Shown here: positions 46,333 to 56,620 of the stretch, in pieces
Position numbering within the stretch: position 1 is the stretch's first letter
Layout of the letters: every line of letters starts with the position of its first letter
Origin: Siphonodentalium dalli
Lineage: Eukaryota; Mollusca; Scaphopoda; Gadilida; Siphonodentaliidae
Direction: 5' to 3'
DNA length: 64,000 nt
Assembly: GCA_032622095.1 (NCBI GenBank)
Contig: CP136064.1
Span: forward strand, 259,697,863 to 259,761,862
Notes under the pieces: model-generated
The model's database searches: none
What the model was told of the DNA's origin: nothing
The model's input: the letters and a program-made list of their open reading frames with translations, nothing else
Program-made: the position numbers and the translations under genes

Positions 46333-46529
46333 TTGTTATTTTTAGGTTAATTCTATATTTTAAAGTATTGAGACTAATTTGAGAGGGTTCATTTTCACAA
46401 AGATTCTTTATATGGAGTGTGCGCTCACATCCGAACTGATCATGCGCGCACACCGATACAGATACAGGAGGAAATAACTTAACTTAGAACATTAAATGTG
46501 ATTTTGTTTTGTTTTCGCTGGTTTTCTTG

Positions 46530-46945
46530 TCTTTATCTGCGTCTCAATAGAAACCCTTAATGGGACAGAGCGACACAAGCGTTACAGAATCTTACAGAGG
46601 TGATTTTATTTCTCATCGTTATCTGTGTCCCAGTAGTAACCCTTGGGACAGAGCGATACAAGCGTTACAGAAGTTTAGAGAAGTGTTTTTATTTCTCGTC
46701 GTTATCTGCGTCCCAGTAGTAACCCTTGGGACAGAGCAATACAAGCGTTACAGCAGTTTAAGGAATCGTTTTTATTTCTAGTGATTATCTGCGTACCATG
46801 CAGTAGTAACCCTTGGGACAGAGCGATACAAGCGTTACAGCAGTTTAAGGAATCGTTTTTATTTCTAGTGATTATCTGCGTCCCAGTAGTAACCCTTTGG
46901 ACAGAGCGATACAAGCGTTACAGAATCTTATAGAGGTGATTTTAT
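46530..46945. repeat. Minisatellite, about 83-bp unit with GGGACAGAGCGATACAAGCG
   Basis: About five units, each with CCCAGTAGTAACCCTTGGGA, CAGAGCGATACAAGCGTTAC and TTTTATTTCTCGTCGTTATC. A second array is at 48465-48775 and an inverted unit at 49530-49600. The unit resembles 45996-46042 at the end of the integrase fragment (GACAGAGCGGGACAAGCGTT). Confidence 0.9.
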
Positions 46946-48329
46946 TTCTCATTACGCCACAAGGTGGTGTTGCTAGTTTTGCAGATTTTGAGATTCTGTG
47001 GTCCAGTGGGCGAATGTATCGTGGGAGATTTTTTTTTGTACCTTACTCAATCGTACCGATATAATCACGTAGATGCTGAATTTGCAAAATTAACGCCACC
47101 GGTGTATAATATGTTTTTGAAAATATGACACAATCGTATCGATATAGTCAGGACAGACTGAATTTGTAAACTTAAAGTCACCGGTGTAATAATATGTTCT
47201 TGAACATATAAATAATCTGATAGCCTGAAAATAATGTACAACCCATTGGGAGCCCCTGGTGCACTGAAGTGAGTTATGGGTAATTTTAATTGGAGTGCGC
47301 ATGTCTGTTCTGTTGAATCGACACTTGGAGTAACCACCATCTTTAATTTTCTAATTACCGAAAAGTCTAGAAGTAATAGCCCCCGGGCCAGCCCCCCACA
47401 CGGGCGGGAATCGATATCTATATGACAGTACCTATCAAGACGAGGTACAGTGGAAGGTCACAGGTTAAATGTACCCAGGTTAAATGAACTCAAAATGTCA
47501 TCAGCCATGCGCAGCGAACGGTCACAGGTTAAATGTACTCAAGGTTAAATGAACTCAAAGGTCATCGGCCGTATAATTAAATATTTTGAAGCCAAAATAG
47601 TACGGTGATCAAGTCAAAATTGTATCGTATACACAATCTGTTTGTACCGATGAATGTATCGCGACTCGACTCGTTTTCGTGGTCATATAGGCCCTATATA
47701 ACCTATTATCACGAAAACGAGCAGAGTCGCGATATCTGATAGAATTCGAGGAATCGTACATTAACTTTCAATAGTATAGATTCACTGCAATCTTCCGCGG
47801 AATTGCCAAAATTAAGGCTACTTTCATTTTCAATAGGTTTTCCGAATTTCCACTTTCACTTTTCACTTTTACCACGCAAAGCGACCTTATATAGTTGACA
47901 CATATATATGGCACACTGGCTGAGTCCATGGCAAATAGTTTATGTAGCATTGCTTCTTTCATTTAATTAAAACTCACCTCGTTAAATCGCATGTCAATCG
48001 TATTTGTTTACAAATTGCATTGGGTGCGACGTTTTGCAGTAGGTCCCTATTTGCGGACGTCACTATGCGGAAGTCCCCGAATTCGCGGAGTTCCCATAAA
48101 ATGGGCGATATATGTATATTTTAATGAGGGAACGGGTGCGTATATGTCAATTGATACGTATTTTAAACAAATAACGACACGATCATCATAATAGAGGTCT
48201 GTTCTATCAATTATATATGCCCCGAGTTCACTTGGTGCAAATCAAACGGCGATAAACATTCTCGTGTGCCAGAAGGACTCCTTAAAGTTGTGAATAAGAT
48301 GAATATTTATTAGATGTTATTTAACAAGT
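46946..48329. other. Intergenic with small inverted and direct repeats
   Basis: Includes a direct repeat of GTCACAGGTTAAATGTAC near 47457 and 47520, and a hairpin of CGACTCGTTTTCGTG with its near-complement at 47650-47735. No gene recognised. Confidence 0.55.
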
Positions 48330-48470
48330 CAATCAAATAATATTATTCATTAGTTAGCGCCTATATTAGCGCTAACTAATGAATAATATTTTATATTATA
48401 ATTTATATTTATGGCTAATAATATGATCTTGGTGGCGTTACCATTTCTGACTATGGTTTTCTTGTCGTTA
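48330..48470. repeat. Hairpin plus dispersed repeat end (inverse of 51257-51330)
   Basis: AATATTATTCATTAGTTAGCGC pairs with the complement ending at about 48391. It is followed by TTTATGGCTAATAATATGAT and GGTGGCGTTACCATTTCTGA, which are the complement of 51257-51330 and 62360-62436. Confidence 0.75.
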
Positions 48471-48775
48471 TCTGTGTCCCAGTAGTAACCCTTGGGACAG
48501 AGCGATACAAGCGTTACAGCAGTTGAAGGAATCGTTTTTATTTCTAGTGATTATCTGCGTCCCAGTAGTAACCCTTGGGACAGAGCGATACAAGCGTTAC
48601 AGAATCTTACAGAGGTGATTTTATTTCTCATCGTTATCTGTGTCCCAGTAGTAACCCTTGGGACAGAGCGATACAAGCGTTACAGAAGTTTAGAGAAGTG
48701 TTTTTATTTCTCGTCGTTATCTGCGTCCCAGTAGTAACCATTGGGACAGAGCGATACAAGCGTTAAGAAATCGTT
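48465..48775. repeat. Minisatellite, second array
   Basis: About four units of the same roughly 83-bp repeat as 46530-46945, in the same orientation. Confidence 0.9.
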
Positions 48776-48781
48776 TTTATT

Positions 48782-49525
48782 TTAGCCCGAGCAGTTTAAA
48801 CCTAAGTCAACTATACCTGAGTCACGAACAGATGCAGGACGGTCCAGATATGTCCCAACATCCATATTATATTCCCAGAATCCAAAGATTTAGGCACCTA
48901 CCCATTTTCTTTGATGGGCCCTTAAAATGGTGAACCCTAAATTTGAGCCCGTGCAGTTTAAATATAAGTCAACTATATCTGAGTCATGAACAGATGCAGG
49001 ACGGTCCAGCTATGTCCCAACATCCATATTATATTCCCAGAATCCAAAGATTTAGGCACCTACCCATTTTCTTTGATGAGCCCTTAAAATTGTGAACACC
49101 AAATTTGAGCCTGTGCAGTGTACACCGGGTTCACCATTTTACGGGCCATATATGTATAGTTTACTTAGGTTTAAACTGCACAGGCTCAAATTTGGGGTTC
49201 ACCATTTTAAGGGCCCATCATAGAAAATTGTTTTGTCCCTATATCTTTGGATTCTGGGCATATAATATGGATATTGGGACATATCTGGACCATCCTGCAT
49301 CTGTACATGACTCAAGTATAGTTGTCACAGGTTTTCACTGCACAGGATCAAATTTGGGGTTCACCATTTTAAGGGCTCGTCATAGAAATGGGTATGTGCC
49401 AATATCGTTGGATTCTGGCATATAATATGGATGTTGGGAGATATCTGGACATTCCTGCATCTGGACATGACTCACGTATAGTTTTCTTAGGTTTAAAATG
49501 CACGTGCAGATAACGATGAGAAATA
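48782..49525. repeat. Roughly 165-bp repeat, two direct then two inverted copies
   Basis: Direct copies start about 48784 and 48947 (GTTTAAACCTAAGTCAACTA, GATGCAGGACGGTCCAGATA, CCATATTATATTCCCAGAAT). From about 49125 the same text runs in reverse complement twice (GGTTTAAACTGCACAGGCTC, CATATAATATGGATATTGGG). The whole is a palindrome of tandem units centred near 49130. Confidence 0.85.
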
Positions 49526-49529
49526 AAAA

Positions 49530-49780
49530 CACTTCTCTAAACTTATGTAACGCTTGTATGCTCTGTCCCAATGGTTACTACTGGGACGCAGATAACGATG
49601 GGAAATAATAACACTTCTCTAAGTGTCTACTGAGATGCAGATAACAATTATAAATAAGTATATATGTCTTCTATCAGCTTTTGTATCGCTTAATTGTCCC
49701 GCTCTGTCCCAAGGCTTTCTACATGGGACAAAAACATACCCCCATAACTTTCTGCTCACGTTTCTTGCCATATATATTAT
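49530..49780. repeat. Inverted minisatellite unit and inverted integrase-tail copy
   Basis: 49530-49600 is one inverted unit of the GGGACAGAGCG minisatellite. 49695-49775 is the reverse complement of 45950-46037, the last codons of the integrase fragment and its flank (CTTTCTGCTCACGTTTCTTG). The 45.95-49.78 kb region is therefore flanked by inverted copies. Confidence 0.85.
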
Positions 49781-49985
49781 TACATACTGGCGCAATATTA
49801 ACCGAAGTTGTTGACAACGGATAGTAATGTTATAACTTATATACGGAAATACACAATGTTAATGGATTGGTTGGTTCCCGAGATATTGTGGCACTTTACA
49901 AACGCGGATGAATGGCAAATAGGACAAATTCGAAAACAGATTTAAAATCTTGAACACAATACGAACTGAATCTATATGTTCTCTA
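49781..49985. repeat. Locally duplicated segment, first copy
   Basis: GGTTGGTTCCCGAGATATTG and GGCACTTTACAAACGCGGAT recur, diverged, near 50642 and 50672. The MITE at 49990-50371 inserted within the duplicated unit. Confidence 0.65.
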
Positions 49986-49989
49986 TTAA

Positions 49990-50371
49990 CCCTTTACCCA
50001 ACAAACCGGCCAAGTAAAGCTTCAACAGCCTAAAATATCTTCGGTCTGTCTCAATAGAACCATACAAATATGGATATCATTGGAACCGGCTCCTTGACCA
50101 CATTGTGATAGTTACAGTTATACCCTGTGCCAATGCATTCTCTTATATATGCGAGTCGACCATAGGTCGCCTCGCATATATAAGAGAATGCATTGGCCTA
50201 AAAAAAATCTTTTTTTAACACTTTTTACCATTTTTTCTTACAATCTTTAACAATTTTATAATTTTTAATGTGTTAAGCCAATGCATTCTCTTATATATGC
50301 GAGGCGACCTATGGTCGACTCGCATATATAAGAGAATGCATTGGCACAGGGCCCTTCTGTTGGGTAAAGGG
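49990..50371. mobile_element. TTAA-flanked MITE (piggyBac-like), copy C
   Basis: A 382-bp element flanked by TTAA (49986-49989 and 50372-50375). It is almost identical in its body to 27701-28102, which suggests recent shared ancestry. Two GAATGCATTGGC hairpins are separated by an AT-rich spacer. Confidence 0.9.
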
Positions 50372-50375
50372 TTAA

Positions 50376-50884
50376 CCGAGAGTGTATGTGAACGGAAGGT
50401 TGTTCTATCAGGGAATACATCATTTATATGGGTGGCTTGTCTCTTTACACAAAGCGGGTGATAAATAAGAAAGACGAATTTGCTATGTTTTGAGAACCCC
50501 CTACACAATTGAAGTGTTAAAGTTGAACACATGCACCACTAACTGAAAGGATTGCTCTCTATGTTGAATGAGGATGTGGACAAAGCCAGGGTAGTTGTAT
50601 CAGGATATATACACACACTGTGTATGTATGTATATGTATGTGTTGGTTCCCGAAAGCCTTTGGCACTTTACAAAAAGCTGATGGCAAATTACATGCAAAG
50701 GCGAATATTTTTGTTTTGTTTTGTGGCACCACTTTAAACTCTTGAACACACCATGCACTGAAGCTGTATGCTCTTAATATTAACTGACAGTGTGAACGAC
50801 AGGTAGTGCTATCAGGGAATATATAATGTCTATGGGTAATTTGGTTCTGGAAATTCCAGGGAACTTTACATTAAAGGTACTCAA
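50376..50884. repeat. Locally duplicated segment, further copies
   Basis: Units of GTGTATGTGAACGGAAGGTT / GTGCTATCAGGGAATATATA and GGCACTTTACA recur at about 50385, 50640 and 50790. These are diverged tandem duplications of roughly 260 bp, with no gene. Confidence 0.6.
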
Positions 50885-51340
50885 TCCGATCAGAGGGTCC
50901 TATATTACTATTTCTTTGGCTTTGGGGATAACAAATATTTGATTCGAGTCGAGGAACCCACCCATCAAAGCTCAGAGTGATTAGATATCGATTTTTGAAA
51001 TCTATTAGTTTTCGGAGATGTAGCCCACAAGTTGGCAGAACCACGTATCAAAACGGACAAATTGCGGGTGTAAGATGGATAACTCTAAAATCAAGTGGTT
51101 ATTATTGTTAATAGTAAGCACTTGATTTTAGAGTTATCCATCTTACACCCGCAATTTGTCAGTTTTGACCACGTGGTTCTGCTAACTTGTGGGACAGGTC
51201 TCCAATAATTAACAAACTTCAAAAATCGATATATAATGACTCTGAGCTTTGATAGTCAGAAATGGTAACACCACCAAGATCATACTATTAGCCATAAATA
51301 TAAATTATAATATAATATATATTGGTTACATGAATGCCTC
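50885..51340. repeat. Foldback repeat with perfect inner hairpin
   Basis: Outer arms TCAAAGCTCAGAGTGATTAG and the complement near 51235. The inner hairpin 51058-51159 has about 43-bp arms (CAAATTGCGGGTGTAAGATG and complement). A related copy is at 62080-62436. Confidence 0.85.
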
Positions 51341-51861
51341 AGAATTCCGTTAAAACAACTAATCCTTTAAATTATTACAAAAATCTACGGCTTATTACTG
51401 CTGAAGGGGTCACTCTCACCAAAAAAGTGCTGAAGGGTACATAGGATTTTCAAGATGTGCCGAAGGGTACACAGGGTTTTAAATGTCATTATAAAGGACA
51501 TTCAGTCTTCGTATCTGCCATGATTTCTGTCAGAGAATAATTGTTTACGTTCCAATGAATATTAAAATCTACTGAAAACACACTGCTAATGGGCGCCAGA
51601 CCTTCATAAACACAATGTATGTAATGGTGTTCGTGCCGATCACAACCCCTGTGTACCCTTCAGCACATTTGCAAACCCTGTGTACCCTTCAGCACTTTTT
51701 TTGGTGAAAGTGACGCCTTATTACTGCATGTTTTTCATTCACCAAACTAGAAAGCTTCTAAATGCGGATAAAAAATTGTGTTCCCGCCATAAAATCTTCA
51801 AGTGTGCATGACCCAGCCATTGTTCATACCTAAACATCGAACGCATTTAACGCGTCATAAT
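51341..51861. repeat. Intergenic with GCTGAAGGGTACACAGGGTT inverted motifs
   Basis: Positions 51390-51480 contain CTCACCAAAAAAGTGCTGAA and GTACACAGGGTTTT. Positions 51645-51720 contain the complements (CCTGTGTACCCTTCAGCACT, TTTTTTTGGTGAAAGTGA). These are inverted ends of an element at about 51410-51715. No target duplication was resolved. Confidence 0.65.
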
Positions 51862-51869
51862 ACATGTAG

Positions 51870-52912
51870 CAGGGGCGTAGCAAGCAAATTTTATTGGGGG
51901 GTATAACCATTCATCGCGAAGCGATGACCCGACGCCGAAGGCGTCGGTGGGGGAGAGCACGAGATGGGGGGGGGGGTCCTCCCCGGGAAAATTTTCTGAC
52001 ATTGGAAGCTTAAAGGGGCTCTCTGGTGGCTTCTGACCCATCTGACATTGTTTTCCTACCCACTACATTATCATAGATTAGATCAACATTCTTATCATTT
52101 ATCAATTGTAATTTCATAAAATGGTAGGCCGATTGAAAGTGTAATGAACAAATAGGTATATGGGAATTCATGTTGTGTTATTATCTAGTCATGAATGATG
52201 TGAAATTACTCCCATAACTGGGATCAGATATTCAGAAAGTAAATATGTCACACACAACCATGAGAAAGTAGACTACATGGGTATACACACATCACCATGG
52301 GTATGTATACATCGTGGGGTATTTATCGTGTGGGTATGAATAGTGTGGCTATGTATCGTGGGTATGTATAGTGGGTATGTATAGTGGGTATGTATCGTGG
52401 GGGTATGTATCCTGGGTATGTATAGTGGGTGTATGTATAGCGTGGTTATGTATAGTGGTGGTATGTATTGTGTGAGTATGTCTATAGTGTGGGTATGTAT
52501 AGTGTGGGTATGTATAGTGTGGGTATGCATGTATAATGTGGGTATGTATAGTGTGGGTATGTATAGCGTGGGTATGTATGGTGGTGGTATATAGTGTGTG
52601 GGTATGTATCGTGTGGGTATGTATAGTGTGGGTATGTATAGTGTGGCTATGTATAGTGTGGGTATGTATAATGTGGGTATGCATAGTGTGGGTATGTATA
52701 GTGTTGGTATGTATAGTATGGGTATGTATCGTTTGGGTATGTATAGTGTGGGTATGTATCATGGAGGTATGTATGGTGTGGGTATGTATCGTGATGATGT
52801 GCATTGCCGCGGATACTTCATTAGTTTGGCAAATATTTTTACTAACCTTTGGAAAATATTGGGGGGGGGGGTGGGTAAATACCCCCCTTGCCCCCCGGTT
52901 CCTACGCCTCTG
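51870..52912. mobile_element. hAT-like element carrying a 15-bp-type minisatellite
   Basis: Ends CAGGGGCGTAGCAA and the complement of CAGAGGCGTAGGAA, with an exact 8-bp duplication ACATGTAG (51862-51869 and 52913-52920). G-runs lie inside both ends. The centre is a tandem array (52275-52790). No transposase. Confidence 0.9.
52275..52790. repeat. Minisatellite GGGTATGTATAGTGT
   Basis: Over 30 imperfect copies of a roughly 15-bp unit. The period of 15 keeps all six frames partly open, giving long spurious ORFs rich in THTIH or VWVCI repeats. Confidence 0.95.
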
Positions 52913-52920
52913 ACATGTAG

Positions 52921-53193
52921 TTATATACTGCAACTATAAGACATACAGCGAATACACACCCCACGAAAACGCGAAATGTGTTGTCCTGCGAGATATCCCA
53001 TCGCTTTTGCTCAATTTGACACGGCCAGATTAGCTTGTCAGGCCCATATAGCTAAAGAGCGATATACTGCTCTTAAGCAACGGCCTTATATATACACATA
53101 CACGCTTTATTGACCGTACTAACACGGGACATAAATAGAGGCTCTATCAGCGTATAATCGCTTTTGTTAGAAGTTAGGAAACAGCGTATATAA
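52921..53193. other. Intergenic, no feature seen
   Basis: No recognisable structure. Confidence 0.5.
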
Positions 53194-55367
53194 TAGCGAG
53201 TTTGCGATACCCGTTCGACGGGTACGGGTACCGGTAGATTCTGGTAGATTGGTGAAATTCGTCACGGTCATTTGCGTACTTTGAATGCAGCACATAAAGC
53301 GATAGGGATTTGGAACGGGTAGATGTATCCCGTTGACTGGTAGTCTTTCACTAAAGTTTTCTCACTCAAAAGTACATTAGTTCTATGAAATAACAGTCAG
53401 CTATGTATTAATATATTTATTGCACGATTACGTGGCCAAATTTCATTGATACAATTGTCATTTAAGCCATGTTTTATGTTCAAAGTGTCGAGGCGGCTTC
53501 TATCACTAAGATAACTATGGAACGCCGATTTGTTTACTGACAACGGTCTTCACTCAAGTAATGACATGCTATGATTAAGGGAGTTATTTGATGGTGCTAT
53601 ACGCAGTCTCGGCACAGGGACGTGATTATAGAGGATCTCCGCGTTGAGAAGGGGTGTCCACCTTCACATTCCCTAACAATTGAACCACACCAAACAGAGG
53701 TTTGTGCGGAATTCCAATTATGCACCCCGTTTGGGCTCTGATCCCCCCCCCCAACTGATCCTTCACTGTCCTGAATATTATTCTAGTCTGTTCTAAATGG
53801 ATTAGTAGTCTTGTTAAAGAAGTCATATAATGAAGGGTCCACCTCGCCGACCAGAACGAGAACAATTTTGTAGATATGAACCTGGAAATTGCAAAATCAT
53901 AACATCTAGTGGTCTAACACTAGCCAAATTCACGCCCTATATTGTTTTTCACAAATTCATTATCAGTTTTGACGAGCCACTGAATGTGGATAGACCAGGA
54001 CATACCTGGTCGACCATGGTTCGGTCTGGTGGGAGAACGTTTTGAAATCTGAACATGAAAATTTATCAATTATAGACTTTCCTCAAGCTTTACATTTGTT
54101 GGATATTTCCAACATAACTGTTGGCCATATAGCCCGAATTCTTTCTACCAAAAGTAGGTATATTTGCAAATGTTGGTCAAAAACTATACAAAAAATCCCC
54201 TCTAATACTTTTTTGGAAAATCATACGGAATGACAGAATAATGTCAACGTATGTTTGGTGTGTTAGGTATATATAATTTCCAACTGTTAAACAATTTGAC
54301 AGAAGTTGGTGTGAAACACCCCAACCCTCTCGCCACGTCCCCTATCGACCCTTTGTGCGTGGGCATAAATACACCGTGAATGTGTTACACGATTGAATAC
54401 AACCGTTCAGTTATTATATCTTATGTGGTGACTGATTTCTCATTTTAATATAGATATTTGACATTTGAACGGACATGGCGCATTTGAACCTCAAGACTGT
54501 TGTATATTTGTAGTGGCCGATAGTGACACAAAATACTGATATACACACCTCATACTCGGCACAATCTTACCGTCGTCAGCGCGACTTTTATCTGTTTTCT
54601 TTGTTTGGCATACAAGTGAAGCAAACTTGAACGCTCTTTATTCAAACCATATAATGAATATTGTACCATTAAACACCCTTTATATTTAACAAAGTTTAAT
54701 TTTTCTACCTATACATCCGGATTTAGACCCAGACAAATATCCGAGTTCTTGGGATAAATATTCCCTTGCCAGACCCTTCGAAAGATTCCAACCAAGTATC
54801 AATTATATGACTATATATTCCCCAACTAATATAAGTAAGGGGCAATTTCGGTCTTATATCTGACTAAAAGTACATGCATGTAGGACTTTCTTGGACCCTG
54901 TGTCTAAAACAACATATTTTACACCGAATAATGGTTGGATTATTAAATTAGCGTAATTGTATATTTGTGCTATCATAACATATTTTCTCAGCCTGAAAAT
55001 TCAATCTGTTCTAGACGAAACTAGAACGGTCTGGGAAATTACTAATGAAAGCCAATTATTGAAAATGTTACCAAAATGAGTCCAAGAAAGACGCCAATCC
55101 ATTCCATTTCGGCTTCGTCCCAGGTGAATGCAATTCATTATCATCGCAGAGGTCCATCATATAACCATAACATCAAGTATAACGTCGAATGCGGATAACA
55201 ATTTCTCTATCATATATATTTTGCTGCAATTGGCTCACCATACATTACCCGTCGATATGCTTAATTCTACCCGTAAAACAGTTTGCGATTTCAAAACGTG
55301 TACCGGTACGGGTAGCTGCCAGTACCCGTACCGGTACCCGTACCCGTTTGAAATCGCAAACTCGCTA
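53194..55367. mobile_element. Terminal-inverted-repeat element, TAGCGAGTTTGCGAT ends
   Basis: TAGCGAGTTTGCGAT at 53194 pairs with its complement ending at 55367. Just inside both ends lie CGGGTACGGGTACCGG-type repeats. The flanks share GTATAT but no clean 8-bp duplication, so superfamily assignment (hAT-like by its ends) is tentative. Frames at 53626-53865 (minus) and 53830-54233 (plus) are unrecognised. Confidence 0.75.
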
Positions 55368-56620
55368 ATGTATATTTGACTTTGATAAGTCTTTTAGTCA
55401 CCAGTACGCAACTCAAAGCTTTATTACAACGACACAAATTAATGAGTAACACGCATAACACATATACAACTTTTTATATACAATATGCACACAATAAATA
55501 TGGGATCCTGGATCCCTCCCTACAAACGTGTTGTTTGTTTGTTTGGTTTTCATTGTTCCTTTTTTGTTTGTTCTTCTTTTGACCTAGTGTGTATATATAA
55601 TATTGTATTCTTCATCATGTTTTCAAATGTCCTTTTGACTATCAGTTTGAATTTTTGACCTGCATGAGCTATTTCAGCTGCCTTCCACAATGTATACACT
55701 TAAATGCAATAATCTAAAGACCATTTTCTAGAAAAAATACAGACTGGATTCAAACGAGGGATGTTTTCTATTGACAAGAGCCCATGAAACTGTTCGTGCG
55801 AAAGATTTGCCCAGTTATATTTTGGGATAATGCGCTCATGTAGTCATTTATATTTGTCATAGATAAACGTGGGAAATTGCTGGGTTTAGTTTGGCATGGA
55901 GGTGTATGAGTTGCTTTAACGAGAGATGTGGTGGCAGGGTGGTTGTACTGTAGTGTTCCGCGGAATCCGCCCCTCCAACCTTGGTGAAAATATTCAACAT
56001 TTTGAAATCCCATGCCGTGACACAGCAACAGTTGGAAACTACGTGTATAGATTGAAATTGTTGTGACAGTTTGATGTATTTGTGTGGTTGCTCCACTACG
56101 TGTCACGTGCGATCATATTATATATAGGTCCGCTTCCTATGACCATATGCAAGCACGGCCTGGTTTAACATTTCGCGACCTGATTTCCATTCTGTCCTAA
56201 GTGACATGTTGGTACGAAACGTCCGTATGGGTATCGTTGGAATCGGCATAAAATTCCGCGTCTAATGGTACCGGCCCCTAAGCGGTATCTGTTTTTTTCG
56301 CGGTGATATTAGCTATTCTTTTCTGTCCGTTCTGCATAAAAACACTATTTCTTAGAACCAGTATGTCCTATAAATAAAACATACTTATAAAGCCAGTTAT
56401 ATCCTGTCATTTAAAAACAAAGATGAATTCTATCTTGAGTTTCAGACACAACAGATAATTATTCAGATCGATGTTGTTCTATGTGCAGTTCGGCTTTACG
56501 AACTGTCACTTACTACAGGATGGAACTGAAATATTTTGCTAAATTATCTCACATCGAACAGGTTGCAACTCAAGTTGCGATCGAACAGAGAAACTTTTTC
56601 CCGCGAAAAGAACACACGTA
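55368..56620. other. Intergenic, outer inverted-repeat motif
   Basis: CGCGACCTGATTTCCATTCT and on to CCTAAGTG at 56176-56205 is the exact complement of 61794-61823, so an outer pair of inverted repeats surrounds the large palindromic element. No gene recognised. Confidence 0.6.

Noticed and set aside
46560-48766. Frames reading MGQSDTSVTESYRGDFISHR
   Set aside because: Translations of the roughly 83-bp minisatellite unit.
52273-52939. Long frames on both strands (such as 194 codons of THTIH repeats)
   Set aside because: A 15-bp tandem repeat stays open in many frames. The low-complexity text is a direct read of the minisatellite.
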